Shown in pieces: positions 1 to 8,975 of a stretch of 64,000 nt of DNA. Position 1 is the first letter of the stretch; each line of letters opens with the position of its first letter. The translations under genes were made by a program, and so were the position numbers. Source of the stretch: Alphaproteobacteria bacterium (GTDB taxonomy: Bacteria > Pseudomonadota > Alphaproteobacteria > Rhodospirillales > Rhodospirillaceae); NCBI GenBank assembly GCA_030604885.1, contig JAUVUZ010000005.1, positions 102,488 to 166,487 of the forward strand, written 5' to 3'. Below the pieces are notes generated by a model. It was given only the letters and a program-made list of their open reading frames with translations, did no database searches and had not been told where the DNA came from.

Positions 1-1
1 C

Positions 2-265
2 CGCACCCTGGTGGTGGCGGCGGGCGGCACCTTCACCGGCACCGCCATCGTCGCCTCCGCCGACATCTCCGGCCTGTTCGAGGGCGAACTCACCGCCGTC
101 GAGGTGACGGTGCGCCAGGGCGGCGCGGTCAAGGGCAAGATCGACTACACCCAGATGGTGATGGAGCGCGGCGCGATGGTGGACGGCACCCTCGCCCAGG
201 TGTCGCGCAAGGCGGCGCCGGTCAAGGCGCTGATCGGCGGCGACCCCGCCGAGACCGCCGGCTGA
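2..265 (+). CDS. Bactofilin family protein (5' end outside window)
   Basis: This is the C-terminal part (about 87 residues) of a polymer-forming cytoskeletal protein. The open frame runs in from before base 1. The visible part shows the alternating hydrophobic/glycine pattern of a bactofilin beta-helix, with phrases such as GTFTGTAIVASADISGLFEGEL and a V-x-V-x-x-G-x-V-x-G rung, then a short disordered tail. Bactofilins polymerise at the membrane and organise cell-shape or wall enzymes. The stop is followed after 3 bp by the start of a lipoprotein gene, so the two are probably cotranscribed. The upstream partner, often an M23 peptidase, is not visible. Confidence 0.8.
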   Translation, partial: RTLVVAAGGTFTGTAIVASADISGLFEGELTAVEVTVRQGGAVKGKIDYTQMVMERGAMVDGTLAQVSRKAAPVKALIGGDPAETAG

Positions 266-268
266 ACG

Positions 269-718
269 GTGCCGAAGGCCTTCTTCCGCGCCGCGGCGAG
301 CCTCGCGCTCGGCCTCGGCCTCGCCGCCTGCGCGGGCACGCCGCCACCCGCGGCGCGACCCGCCATCGATCCCCGCATCGCCGCCGCCCTCGAAGCCCTC
401 GCCCAGCCCGACCCGCACCTCGCGATCGCCCGCGTGCCGGGCGAACGCACCCTCGGCACCCCCGACGGCACCCTGCTCAACGGCCTCACCGGCACCGAGG
501 TGGAGCTGATCCTCGGCGCGCCCGCGCGGGTGCGCGTCGACCCGCCCGCCCAGGTGTGGCAATACGACCGGCCGCGCTGCTTCGTCGACGTGTTCCTCTA
601 CACCGACGACGGCGAAACCCGCGTCGTCTACGTGCAGGAACGCTCCCGCGAGGTGAAAAAGGTGCCGCCCGGGGTGTGCATCGGCGGCGTGTGGATGGCG
701 CGGCAGGGCCGCCGCTAG
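269..718 (+). CDS. Small lipoprotein, function unknown
   Basis: This 149-residue protein starts at a GTG 3 bp after the bactofilin stop. It has a signal peptide ending in a lipobox (L-A-A-C, lipidated Cys about residue 21), then a Pro/Ala-rich linker and a small folded domain with G-x-P and W-x-Y-x-x-P elements (G-T-E-V-E-L-I-L-G-A-P, then W-Q-Y-D-R-P). That pattern is weakly reminiscent of BamE/SmpA-type outer-membrane lipoproteins, but the family is not assigned. The last 4 bases overlap the 3' end of the convergent nth gene. Confidence 0.65.
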   Translation: MPKAFFRAAASLALGLGLAACAGTPPPAARPAIDPRIAAALEALAQPDPHLAIARVPGERTLGTPDGTLLNGLTGTEVELILGAPARVRVDPPAQVWQYDRPRCFVDVFLYTDDGETRVVYVQERSREVKKVPPGVCIGGVWMARQGRR

Positions 719-1359
719 ATCGTTTTTGCGTCGTAACGACACAGGCTGGGCAAGGGGCAAACGCCGCAATTGGGCTTGGGCGCCTTGCACACGTAACGCC
801 CGTGCAGGATCAGCCAGTGGTGGGCGTGCTGCATGAACTCCATCGGCACCGCCAGCTCCAGCCCCTTCTCCACCTCGAGCGGCGTCTTGCCGGTGGCGAG
901 ACCGGTGCGGTTCGCCACCCGGAACACGTGGGTGTCCACCGCCAGGGTCGGCTGGCCGAAGGCGATGTTCAACACCACGTTGGCGGTCTTGCGCCCCACC
1001 CCGGGCAGGGATTCCAGCGCCTCGCGATCCTGCGGCACCGCGCCGCCGAACTCGGCGAGCAATCGTTGGCTCAGCGCAATGACGTTCTTCGCCTTGGTCT
1101 TGTATAGCCCGATGGTGCGGATCGCCTCGGCCAGCCGTTCCTCGCCCAGGGCCACCATCTTCTCCGGCGTGTCCACCGTGGCGAACAACGGCCCGGTCGC
1201 CTTGTTCACGCCCTTGTCGGTCGCCTGCGCCGACAACACCACCGCCACCAGCAAGGTGTAGGGGTTGACGGACTCCAGCTCCCCCTTCGGCTCCGGATTG
1301 CCCGCCCGCAGACGCGCGAACAGCTCGTAAATCTCGGAGTCGGTGAGAAGGGTGGGCAT
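715..1359 (-). CDS. nth: Endonuclease III (DNA glycosylase/AP lyase)
   Basis: This 214-residue enzyme removes oxidised pyrimidines and nicks at abasic sites in base-excision repair. The helix-hairpin-helix L-P-G-V-G-R-K carries the catalytic Lys (about 124), and V-D-T-H-V supplies the catalytic Asp (about 142). Four cysteines spaced C-x6-C-x2-C-x5-C at the C-terminus (about 191-207) bind the [4Fe-4S] cluster. The ATG at 1359 is chosen because an AGGAGA site lies just upstream and the protein then has the usual length; the frame stays open further upstream but without family similarity. Confidence 0.96.
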   Translation of the reverse strand: MPTLLTDSEIYELFARLRAGNPEPKGELESVNPYTLLVAVVLSAQATDKGVNKATGPLFATVDTPEKMVALGEERLAEAIRTIGLYKTKAKNVIALSQRLLAEFGGAVPQDREALESLPGVGRKTANVVLNIAFGQPTLAVDTHVFRVANRTGLATGKTPLEVEKGLELAVPMEFMQHAHHWLILHGRYVCKAPKPNCGVCPLPSLCRYDAKTI

Positions 1360-1371
1360 CGGTGGTCTCCT

Positions 1372-1520
1372 GAAAACCAGGCCGGGCGCTGCCCGGACCC
1401 GCACAGGGCCAGGTGGCCCTGTGTACCCGTTCGTTTTTTCCGCGAAGCGGGACAACCCTACCACGCCGCGTGAAAATCTTCCCGCGCTTCGCGCAAAAAC
1501 CAAACGAACGGGAGGTGCGG
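1372..1520. repeat. Palindromic mosaic repeat, type A, copy 1
   Basis: This GC-rich block between nth and dapB is nearly the same, in inverse orientation, as 14489-14660. Shared pieces in order are a small palindrome (GGCCGGGCGCTGCCCGG), a second palindrome around ACAGGG, then GTACCCGTTCGTT, a TTCCGCGAAGCGGG arm, a central CACGCCGCGTG, and the opposing CGCTTCGCGC arm. No reading frame is conserved between copies, so this is a structural (RNA or DNA) repeat rather than a gene. Confidence 0.75.
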
Positions 1521-1550
1521 ACGGGATTGGAGCCGGTCGCCGAAGGCGAC

Positions 1551-1573
1551 AAAAGCGCCCGGTGGGCGCTTTT
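1551..1573 (-). terminator. Bidirectional hairpin downstream of dapB
   Basis: The arms AAAAGCGCCC and GGGCGCTTTT pair perfectly over 10 bp around a 3-base loop (GGT). The U-rich end on either strand fits a factor-independent terminator. It lies 54 bp beyond the dapB stop. Confidence 0.7.
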
Positions 1574-1626
1574 GAGGCGCAAATGCCCGAAGGGCGGCCC
1601 TCCGCGACCTTTCTTTTCGATCCGCT

Positions 1627-2427
1627 TTACAGCCCCAGCACGTCGCTCATGGCATAGAGGCCGGGCTTGCGGGATTGGAGCCACTGGGCGGCGCGGACGG
1701 CACCGGCGGCGTAGATGCCGCGGTTGGAGGCGCGGTGGGTGAGTTCGATGCGTTCGCCGGGTCCGGCGAGGGTGACGACGTGGTCGCCGACGACGTCGCC
1801 GCCGCGCAGGGCGGCGAAGCCGATGTCTCCGGCGCGGCGTTCGCCGGTGTGGCCGTCGCGGGCGCGCTGGGAGACCTGGGCGAGATCGACGCCGCGGCCC
1901 TTGGCGGCGGCCTCGCCGAGGAGGATGGCGGTGCCGGAGGGGGCGTCGACCTTGTGCTTGTGGTGCATCTCGAAGATTTCGATATCGAACGCATCCGGCC
2001 CGAGGGCGGCGGCGGCCTTTTCGACGAGGGCGGCGAGCAGGTTGACGCCGAGGCTCATGTTGAACGACTGGACGATCGCGACGGTGCGGGCCGCCTCGGC
2101 GATGGCGTCGAGATCGGCGGGCGAGAGGCCGGTGGTGCCGATCACCAGGGCGGTACCGGTTTCGGCGGCGCGCCGGGCGTGGGCGACGCTGGCGGCGGGG
2201 GCGGTGAAATCGATCACCGCGTCGGCGGCGGCGAACAGGGCGGCGACGTCGGCGGTGGCGGCGACGCCGAGGGGCGCGTCGCCCGCGAGCACGCCGAGGT
2301 CCTGGCCGAGGAGGGCCGAGCCTTCGCGCTCGGTGCCGCCCGCGAGGGTGCAGCCGGGGGTGGCGAGAACCTGCTTGAGCAGCATCCGGCCCATGCGCCC
2401 GGCGCAGCCGACGATTCCGATCTTCAT
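1627..2427 (-). CDS. dapB: 4-hydroxy-tetrahydrodipicolinate reductase
   Basis: This cytosolic NAD(P)H-dependent reductase (266 residues) of the lysine/diaminopimelate pathway makes tetrahydrodipicolinate. The N-terminal Rossmann motif is G-C-A-G-R-M-G (7-13). The signature E-M-H-H-x-x-K-x-D-A-P-S-G-T-A around 153-167 contains the catalytic His pair and the substrate-binding Lys. The ATG at 2427 lies 25 bp after the dnaJ stop, so dnaK-dnaJ-dapB form one directional cluster. The length matches the family. Confidence 0.97.
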   Translation of the reverse strand: MKIGIVGCAGRMGRMLLKQVLATPGCTLAGGTEREGSALLGQDLGVLAGDAPLGVAATADVAALFAAADAVIDFTAPAASVAHARRAAETGTALVIGTTGLSPADLDAIAEAARTVAIVQSFNMSLGVNLLAALVEKAAAALGPDAFDIEIFEMHHKHKVDAPSGTAILLGEAAAKGRGVDLAQVSQRARDGHTGERRAGDIGFAALRGGDVVGDHVVTLAGPGERIELTHRASNRGIYAAGAVRAAQWLQSRKPGLYAMSDVLGL

Positions 2428-2452
2428 GGCGGTTCCCCCTCGGTGGATGGTT

Positions 2453-3592
2453 CTATTCGGTCAGGTCTTCCCAGAATTCCCTGACCTTCTTGAAGAAGCT
2501 CGTGGATTCCGGGCTGTGGTCGTGGTCCCCCGCCTCGGCGGCGAACTCGCGCAGCAGGTCTTCCTGGCGCTTGGAGAGGTTGACCGGGGTTTCCACCACG
2601 CAGCGGACGAACATGTCGCCGCGCGCCGGGCTGCGGAGCACGCTCATGCCCTTGCCCTTTTCGCGGAACTGGGCGCCGGTCTGGGTGCCGCGCGGAATCT
2701 CCACCTTCACCCGGCTGCCGTCGATCACCGGCACCTCGACGGTGCCGCCGAGGGCGGCGGTGGTCATGGGGATCGGCACGGTGCAGTAGATGTCCGCCCC
2801 TTCGCGCTGGAAGATGCGGTGCGGCGCGATGGCGAGGAAGATGTAGAGATCGCCGGGCGGCGCGCCGCGCATGCCCGCCTCGCCCTCGCCGGAGAGGCGG
2901 ATGCGGGTGTCTTCCTCGACGCCCGCGGGGATCGCCACCTGGAGGGTTTTGCTGCGCTGCACCCGGCCCTGGCCGTGGCACGCCGGGCACGGGTCCTTGA
3001 TCACCCGGCCCTGGCCGTGGCAGGTGGGGCAGGCGCGCTCGATGGTGAAGAAGCCCTGCTGCGCGCGGATCTTGCCGGTGCCGCGGCAGGTGTTGCAGGT
3101 GACCGGCTCGGCGCCGTCCTTGCCGCCGGAGCCGTGGCAGGTGTCGCAGACCACCGCGGTGGGCACCTCGATGGTGGTCTTGACCCCGGCGAACGCCTCC
3201 TCGAGGGTGATCTGCATGTTGTAGCGCAAATCGGCGCCGCGCATCGCGCCTTGGGCGGAGCGGCGGCCGCCCATGAACTCGCCGAACATTTCGTCGAAGA
3301 TGTCGGAGAAGCCCGAGGCGAACTCGAAATCGAAGCCGCCCGCGCGCCCGCCGCCGCCGCCGTTTTCGAAGGCGCGATGGCCGTAGCGGTCGTAGGCCGC
3401 CCGCTTCTGGTCGTCCTTGAGGATTTCGTAGGCTTCGCTGACTTCCTTGAACGCGCGTTCCGCGTCCTGATCGCCCGGATTGCGGTCCGGGTGGAACTGC
3501 ATGGCGAGCTTGCGGTAGGCCTTTTTCAGTTCGTCCGGCGACGCCTGGCGCGCGACGCCCAGAACCTCGTAGTAATCCCGTTTCGTGCTCAA
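2453..3592 (-). CDS. dnaJ: Chaperone protein DnaJ (Hsp40)
   Basis: This 379-residue co-chaperone stimulates the DnaK ATPase and delivers unfolded clients. It has a J-domain (about 5-70) with the HPD triad at 34-36, a Gly/Phe-rich linker, four CxxCxGxG zinc repeats ([32 protein letters not shown]), and a C-terminal substrate-binding region. The start is a TTG at 3592: it gives the standard [12 protein letters not shown] beginning and no ATG or GTG lies nearby. It follows dnaK after 123 bp that hold two hairpins. Confidence 0.97.
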   Translation of the reverse strand: MSTKRDYYEVLGVARQASPDELKKAYRKLAMQFHPDRNPGDQDAERAFKEVSEAYEILKDDQKRAAYDRYGHRAFENGGGGGRAGGFDFEFASGFSDIFDEMFGEFMGGRRSAQGAMRGADLRYNMQITLEEAFAGVKTTIEVPTAVVCDTCHGSGGKDGAEPVTCNTCRGTGKIRAQQGFFTIERACPTCHGQGRVIKDPCPACHGQGRVQRSKTLQVAIPAGVEEDTRIRLSGEGEAGMRGAPPGDLYIFLAIAPHRIFQREGADIYCTVPIPMTTAALGGTVEVPVIDGSRVKVEIPRGTQTGAQFREKGKGMSVLRSPARGDMFVRCVVETPVNLSKRQEDLLREFAAEAGDHDHSPESTSFFKKVREFWEDLTE

Positions 3593-3614
3593 CCGCCACC
3601 TCTATCGGATCCGG

Positions 3615-3704
3615 CCTTTCCGTCGGAAAGGTCGGGCGCCCCACGCCCGATGGTCCCCCGTTGCCGTCTTCGGAAGCGGGGCGGGGCCTTGCGGCCTCGC
3701 CCCG
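3615..3704 (-). other. Two hairpins in the dnaK-dnaJ spacer
   Basis: The 123-bp spacer has CCTTTCC pairing with GGAAAGG (3615-3631) and a 12-bp stem at 3677-3704 (one G.T position) around TTGC. There is no U-tract, so these are more likely mRNA-stability or partial-attenuation structures that lower dnaJ relative to dnaK than full terminators. Confidence 0.5.
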
Positions 3705-3715
3705 TTCACCAGCTC

Positions 3716-5617
<1,902 letters not shown>

Positions 5618-5779
5618 TTTCACCCTCTTCTGTTGCGGCAGGTTCCAGAGGCCCCGGTCCTCGCGGACCTATGCATAAGCACCCCGTGAAACCCCCAGGG
5701 ACATTTTGCAGTTGAACTCCGGCCGCCGCGCCTGTCCCGCTTCCGTGGCGAGCGGAGGGCGGAACGTCGCGGCCGACAC

Positions 5780-5828
5780 TTGTCCGATTGACACCGGACG
5801 ATATAAGAAAAGGCTTACCCCGTCGCAA
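5780..5828. promoter_or_regulatory. Overlapping divergent promoter candidates (dnaK / DUF1178)
   Basis: On the plus strand TTGTCC (5780-5785), a 16-bp gap and TATAAG (5802-5807) point to the DUF1178 gene; its CTTG start also resembles an alphaproteobacterial heat-shock -35. On the minus strand TTGCGA (5823-5828), a 16-bp gap and TTATAT (5801-5806) point to dnaK. The two share the same -10 stretch. This assignment is by eye only. Confidence 0.4.
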
Positions 5829-5858
5829 CACCCGCTTTCGGGCCGCGACAGGGAGCTA

Positions 5859-5885
5859 TTAGCACTCTTTCCGCGCGATTGCCAA
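5859..5885. promoter_or_regulatory. CIRCE-like HrcA operator
   Basis: TTAGCACTC, 9 bases, then GATTGCCAA: the first arm is the exact CIRCE half-site and the second matches GAGTGCTAA at 7 of 9 positions. HrcA, which binds CIRCE, is encoded at 38732. The site ends 15 bp before the DUF1178 start codon and lies about 240 bp upstream of dnaK. This placement suits control of the plus-strand pair better than of dnaK. Confidence 0.7.
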
Positions 5886-5900
5886 GACCCGGAGGGACCG

Positions 5901-6131
5901 ATGATCCGCTACCGCCTGCGCTGCGCCGAGGGACACGCGTTCGACCACTGGTTCGACAACGCCGCCGCCGCCGACACCGAACTTTCCGCCGCCGCCGTCG
6001 CCTGCCCCGATTGCGGCGACACCGCCGTCGCCAAGGCGATCATGGCGCCCTCCGTGGCCAAGGCCGCCCCGGCGCCCACGCCCTGCGGCAACCCGGTGTG
6101 CGCCTGCGGCTGCCCGGCCCTCGACGGATGA
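5901..6131 (+). CDS. Short DUF1178 family protein
   Basis: This 76-residue protein begins I-R-Y-R-L-R-C-A-E-G-H-A-F-D-H-W-F, the usual start of DUF1178 proteins, followed by a C-P-D-C-G knuckle and a V-A-K-A-I-M-A-P-S-V segment also typical of the family. Common members are about twice as long; here the middle is missing and the protein ends in a Cys-rich tail (C-G-N-P-V-C-A-C-G-C). The ATG at 5901 follows a GGAGGG site. It overlaps the next gene by ATGA and sits directly behind a CIRCE-like operator. The biochemical role is unknown; the cysteines suggest zinc binding. Confidence 0.75.
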   Translation: MIRYRLRCAEGHAFDHWFDNAAAADTELSAAAVACPDCGDTAVAKAIMAPSVAKAAPAPTPCGNPVCACGCPALDG

Positions 6132-6943
6132 TCGTCTCGGCGAGCTACCGCACCGACATCCCCGCGTTCTTCGCCCCCTGGTTCGAGGAACGCTGGAAGG
6201 CCGGGTTCGCGCTGGTCGCCAACCCCTACAACCGCAAGCTCCACCGCGTCGGCCTCAACCCGGAGGAAACCGACGCGATGGTGTTCTGGACCCGCTGGCT
6301 CGCGCCGTTCTTCGGCTGCCTCGACCGGGTGTTCGGCGACGGCGTGCCGTTCGTCGTCCAATACACCGCCACCGGCCTCGGCGAGGAAATCGAACCCGGC
6401 GTGCCCGACTGGCGCCGCGCGGTGGACACCATGCACCGCGCCGCCGACCGCTACGGCGCGGGCCGGGTGGTGTGGCGCTTCGACCCGATCGTGCTGCGCG
6501 AGGGCGAAGACTGGCACGACACCGCGCTGCGCTTCGCCGCCATCGCCGAACAGGCGCGCGGCGCGGCGGACGAAGCGGTGGTGTCGTTCACCCAGTTCTA
6601 CGCCAAGACCCGCCGCGCCCTCGACGCGCTCGCCGCCACCGGCGGCAGCCGCATCGCCGACCCGCCCGCCGAAACCAAACGCCGCATCCTCGAAGCCCTG
6701 GCGGAAATCGCCCGCCGCAACGGCATGAAACTCAGCGTCTGCGGCCAGCCCGACATCGCCATGGGCGTCCCCGGCGTCGCCGAGGCCGCCTGCGTCGACG
6801 CCGAACGCCTCTCCCGCGTCGCCGACCGCACCATCCCGGCCAAGAACAAACCCCACCGCAACGCCTGCCGCTGCGCCGAATCCCGCGATATCGGAACCTT
6901 CGCCACCTGCCGCTTCGGCTGCCGCTACTGCTACGCGGCGTAA
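6128..6943 (+). CDS. DUF1848 family protein with C-terminal cysteine cluster
   Basis: This protein of about 271 residues begins I-V-S-A-S-Y-R-T-D-I-P-A-F, the DUF1848 signature, and ends with C-R-C-A-E-S-R-D-I-G followed by C-R-F-G-C-R-Y-C-Y-A. The cysteine spacing looks like a radical-SAM-type iron-sulfur site, but the family's reaction is unknown to me. Translation starts at the ATG overlapping the DUF1178 stop, so the two are coupled. The stop codon lies inside the left arm of a large inverted repeat shared with the end of secB. Confidence 0.8.
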   Translation: MIVSASYRTDIPAFFAPWFEERWKAGFALVANPYNRKLHRVGLNPEETDAMVFWTRWLAPFFGCLDRVFGDGVPFVVQYTATGLGEEIEPGVPDWRRAVDTMHRAADRYGAGRVVWRFDPIVLREGEDWHDTALRFAAIAEQARGAADEAVVSFTQFYAKTRRALDALAATGGSRIADPPAETKRRILEALAEIARRNGMKLSVCGQPDIAMGVPGVAEAACVDAERLSRVADRTIPAKNKPHRNACRCAESRDIGTFATCRFGCRYCYAA

Positions 6944-7125
6944 CGCCAGGCCAGGGGCGCTGCCCCTGACCCCGCCGGGGGGTCTCGGACCCCCCGGACC
7001 CCGCGCTCACTTCCAAAGAAAAGGGGCCTCCGCCAGGGAGGCCCCTTTTCTTTGGAAACGAATGGGATCCAAGGGCCCAAGGCCCTTGGCGGGTCCAGGG
7101 CGGAGCCCTGGCCTGGCGTTACGCC
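6937..7125. repeat. Palindromic mosaic repeat, type B, between convergent genes
   Basis: The outer arms GGCGTAACGCCAGGCCAGGG (6937-6956) and its exact reverse complement (7106-7125) each contain the stop codon of the gene that ends there (DUF1848 protein, secB). Inside are palindromes around CAGGGGCGCTGCCCCTG, GGGGGGTCTCGGACCCCCC and CCAAGGGCCT, plus a strong terminator hairpin at the centre. The right part matches, inverted, the left half of the repeat at 55855-56025. Confidence 0.8.
7011..7057. terminator. Bidirectional terminator between DUF1848 gene and secB
   Basis: A perfect 21-bp stem (7011-7031 with 7037-7057) has a 5-base loop and A/T-rich outer ends (CCAAAGAAAAGGGG and its complement), so it gives a U-rich exit on both strands between the two convergent genes. 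Confidence 0.85.
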
Positions 7126-7577
7126 TGCGCTTCGCCTTCGCCCATGCGCTGGCGGAACATGTCGACGAAGTCGATGGGGGCGATCATCAGCGGCGGGAAG
7201 CCGGCGTCGCGGGTGGTGGAGGCGATCACCGCGCGGGCGAACGGGAAGAGGTGGCGCGGCACTTCGATGAACAGCATCGGCTGGATGTGTTCCTCGGGCA
7301 CGTTGAGGGTGACGATGCCGCAGAATTCCAGTTCGACCAGGAACGCGACCTTGTCGCCCGCCTTCGCCTCGACCTTCATCAGGAGGTCGACTTCGTACAT
7401 GTTGGCGTGCAGCTGCGAGGCCTTGACGTCCACGTCGATGCCGATCGCCGGGCCGTTGCCGTTCGCCATGTCGGCGAAGATTTCCGGCACGTGCGGCGCC
7501 TCGAACGAGAGGTCCTTGATGAACTGGCCGTTGATCGCGAGCGGCGGCTGGTTGGCGGCCTGGGCGTCTTCACTCAT
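7119..7577 (-). CDS. secB: Protein-export chaperone SecB
   Basis: This 152-residue cytosolic homotetrameric chaperone keeps preproteins unfolded and hands them to SecA. The family core is visible: F-I-K-D-L-S-F-E-A-P near the start, then V-A-F-L-V-E-L-E-F-C-G-I, and the C-terminal G-F-P-P-L-M-I-A-P-I-D-F segment. The ATG at 7577 has a GGAGAG site. It is followed by the type B repeat and divergent from timA, with fxsA upstream on the same strand, a common alphaproteobacterial arrangement. Confidence 0.97.
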   Translation of the reverse strand: MSEDAQAANQPPLAINGQFIKDLSFEAPHVPEIFADMANGNGPAIGIDVDVKASQLHANMYEVDLLMKVEAKAGDKVAFLVELEFCGIVTLNVPEEHIQPMLFIEVPRHLFPFARAVIASTTRDAGFPPLMIAPIDFVDMFRQRMGEGEAQA

Positions 7578-7647
7578 AGCGGTGCTCTCCGTTCGGGAAG
7601 TGGGTGTGGCAATGCGATAGCGCGCTTCGGCGCGGAAGGCAAATCGT

Positions 7648-8139
7648 TCAGGAGCGCTTGTCGGCCTCGGGCGGCGGCAGCGGCCGGAGCGGCTCCACCG
7701 GGCCTTCGGGCGTGCCGTCGGGCGGGGTGTCCACCACCGTGAACTCGCCCTCGACGACGCCGTCGTCGCGCCGCCTCACCGCCTCGGCGGCGGTGCGCGC
7801 GGCCACCGCGGCGCCGAGCGCGGTGCGCAGCGGCGCGATCAGCAGCAGCAGGCCGATGGCGTCGGTGAGGAAGCCGGGGATGATCAGCAGGATCGAGGCG
7901 ATCGAGAGGGCGGCGCCCTCGAACATCTCGCCCATCGGCATCTTGCCGCGGCGCATCGCGTCGTGGACCTTGCGCGCGGTCACCCAGCCGGTGATGCGCA
8001 GCAAGTTGACGCCCGCGATGGCGGAGAGGATTGCCCAGGCGAGCACCGGCAGAACCCCCATTTCGCGGCCGACGAAGATCAGCCCGGCGAGTTCGAGCAC
8101 CGGCAATGCGAGCAGAAGGATGGCGAACGGGAACGGCAT
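7648..8139 (-). CDS. fxsA: FxsA family membrane protein
   Basis: This inner-membrane protein has 163 residues and three or four hydrophobic segments: the N-terminal A-I-L-L-L-A-L-P-V-L-E-L-A-G, the next helix L-A-W-A-I-L-S-A-I-A-G, and a hairpin at about 75-105 with L-L-I-I-P-G-F-L-T-D-A-I-G, the FxsA hallmark. A charged Pro/Glu-rich tail follows. E. coli FxsA was named for relieving F-plasmid exclusion of phage T7; its normal role is unclear. It lies 70 bp upstream of secB, and the ATG at 8139 has an AAAGGA site. Confidence 0.9.
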   Translation of the reverse strand: MPFPFAILLLALPVLELAGLIFVGREMGVLPVLAWAILSAIAGVNLLRITGWVTARKVHDAMRRGKMPMGEMFEGAALSIASILLIIPGFLTDAIGLLLLIAPLRTALGAAVAARTAAEAVRRRDDGVVEGEFTVVDTPPDGTPEGPVEPLRPLPPPEADKRS

Positions 8140-8297
8140 GCTTGTCCTTTGCCTAGGGAACGCTTAGTTTCTCAAGGAGGAAACCCGGGCTGGCGGCGCG
8201 TGCCGCCGATCATGGACGATTTCGGCGACGCGCGTCCATCGTTCTTTCCCGTCCTGGGAGTCCGCAGCCGCAGTTCGTGTCCCACCTGGAGCCGCCG

Positions 8298-8975
8298 ATG
8301 GACGGTAACTTCCAATTTCTCGACCTGATCTTCCTGGCTCTGGTTGCCGGGTTCCTGGTGTATCGCCTGCGAAACGTTCTCGGGCGCCGCGACGGCTACG
8401 AGCAGAAGCCCGACGAGATCGTCAACCGCAAGCCTTCCGAGGACAATGTCGTCGATCTCACCAAGGTTCGCCAGCCCGACGCCGCGGACATCGTCGAGAC
8501 CGGCACGGTGTCGAACCGCAGCGTCGCCGCCGGGCTGGTGCAGATTCAGACCGCCGACCCCAGCTTCGACCCCGAGGCGTTCCTGGGCGGCGCCAAGGCC
8601 GCGTTCGAGATGATCGTCGGCGCCTTCGCCGAGGGCCGGGTGGAGGACATCAAGCCGTACCTCGGCTCCGAGGTCTACGCCAACTTCGCCGCCGCGGTGC
8701 GCGAGCGCGAGGAAGCGGGCGAGAAGGCGGAAACCCAGGTGGTGTCGATCCGCAAGGGGACCATCGTCGACGCGGCGATGAAGGGCCGCGACGCGGTGGT
8801 GTCGGTGGAGTTCGTCACCGAGCAGGTCAACGTGGTGCGCGACGCCGAGGACCGGGTGGTGGACGGCGACCCCAACACCGTGGTGGTGCTCACCGACGTG
8901 TGGACCTTCTCCCGCGACGTGCGCGCCGCCGACCCCAACTGGAAACTCATGGTCACGCGCAGTGTCGAACCTTGA
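8298..8975 (+). CDS. timA: Tim44/TimA domain protein
   Basis: This 225-residue protein resembles alphaproteobacterial relatives of the mitochondrial import subunit Tim44. One N-terminal membrane segment (L-I-F-L-A-L-V-A-G-F-L-V-Y-R-L) precedes a variable linker and a Tim44-like domain (D-P-x-F-D-P-E-A-F-L-G-G-A-K-A-A-F-E-M-I, then V-V-S-V-E-F-V-T-E). The ATG at 8298 has a well-spaced TGGAG site and places the helix at the N-terminus; a GTG at 8277 is less likely. It overlaps mltA by 14 bp. It is divergent from secB-fxsA, suggesting a shared envelope or export role. Confidence 0.9.
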   Translation: MDGNFQFLDLIFLALVAGFLVYRLRNVLGRRDGYEQKPDEIVNRKPSEDNVVDLTKVRQPDAADIVETGTVSNRSVAAGLVQIQTADPSFDPEAFLGGAKAAFEMIVGAFAEGRVEDIKPYLGSEVYANFAAAVREREEAGEKAETQVVSIRKGTIVDAAMKGRDAVVSVEFVTEQVNVVRDAEDRVVDGDPNTVVVLTDVWTFSRDVRAADPNWKLMVTRSVEP

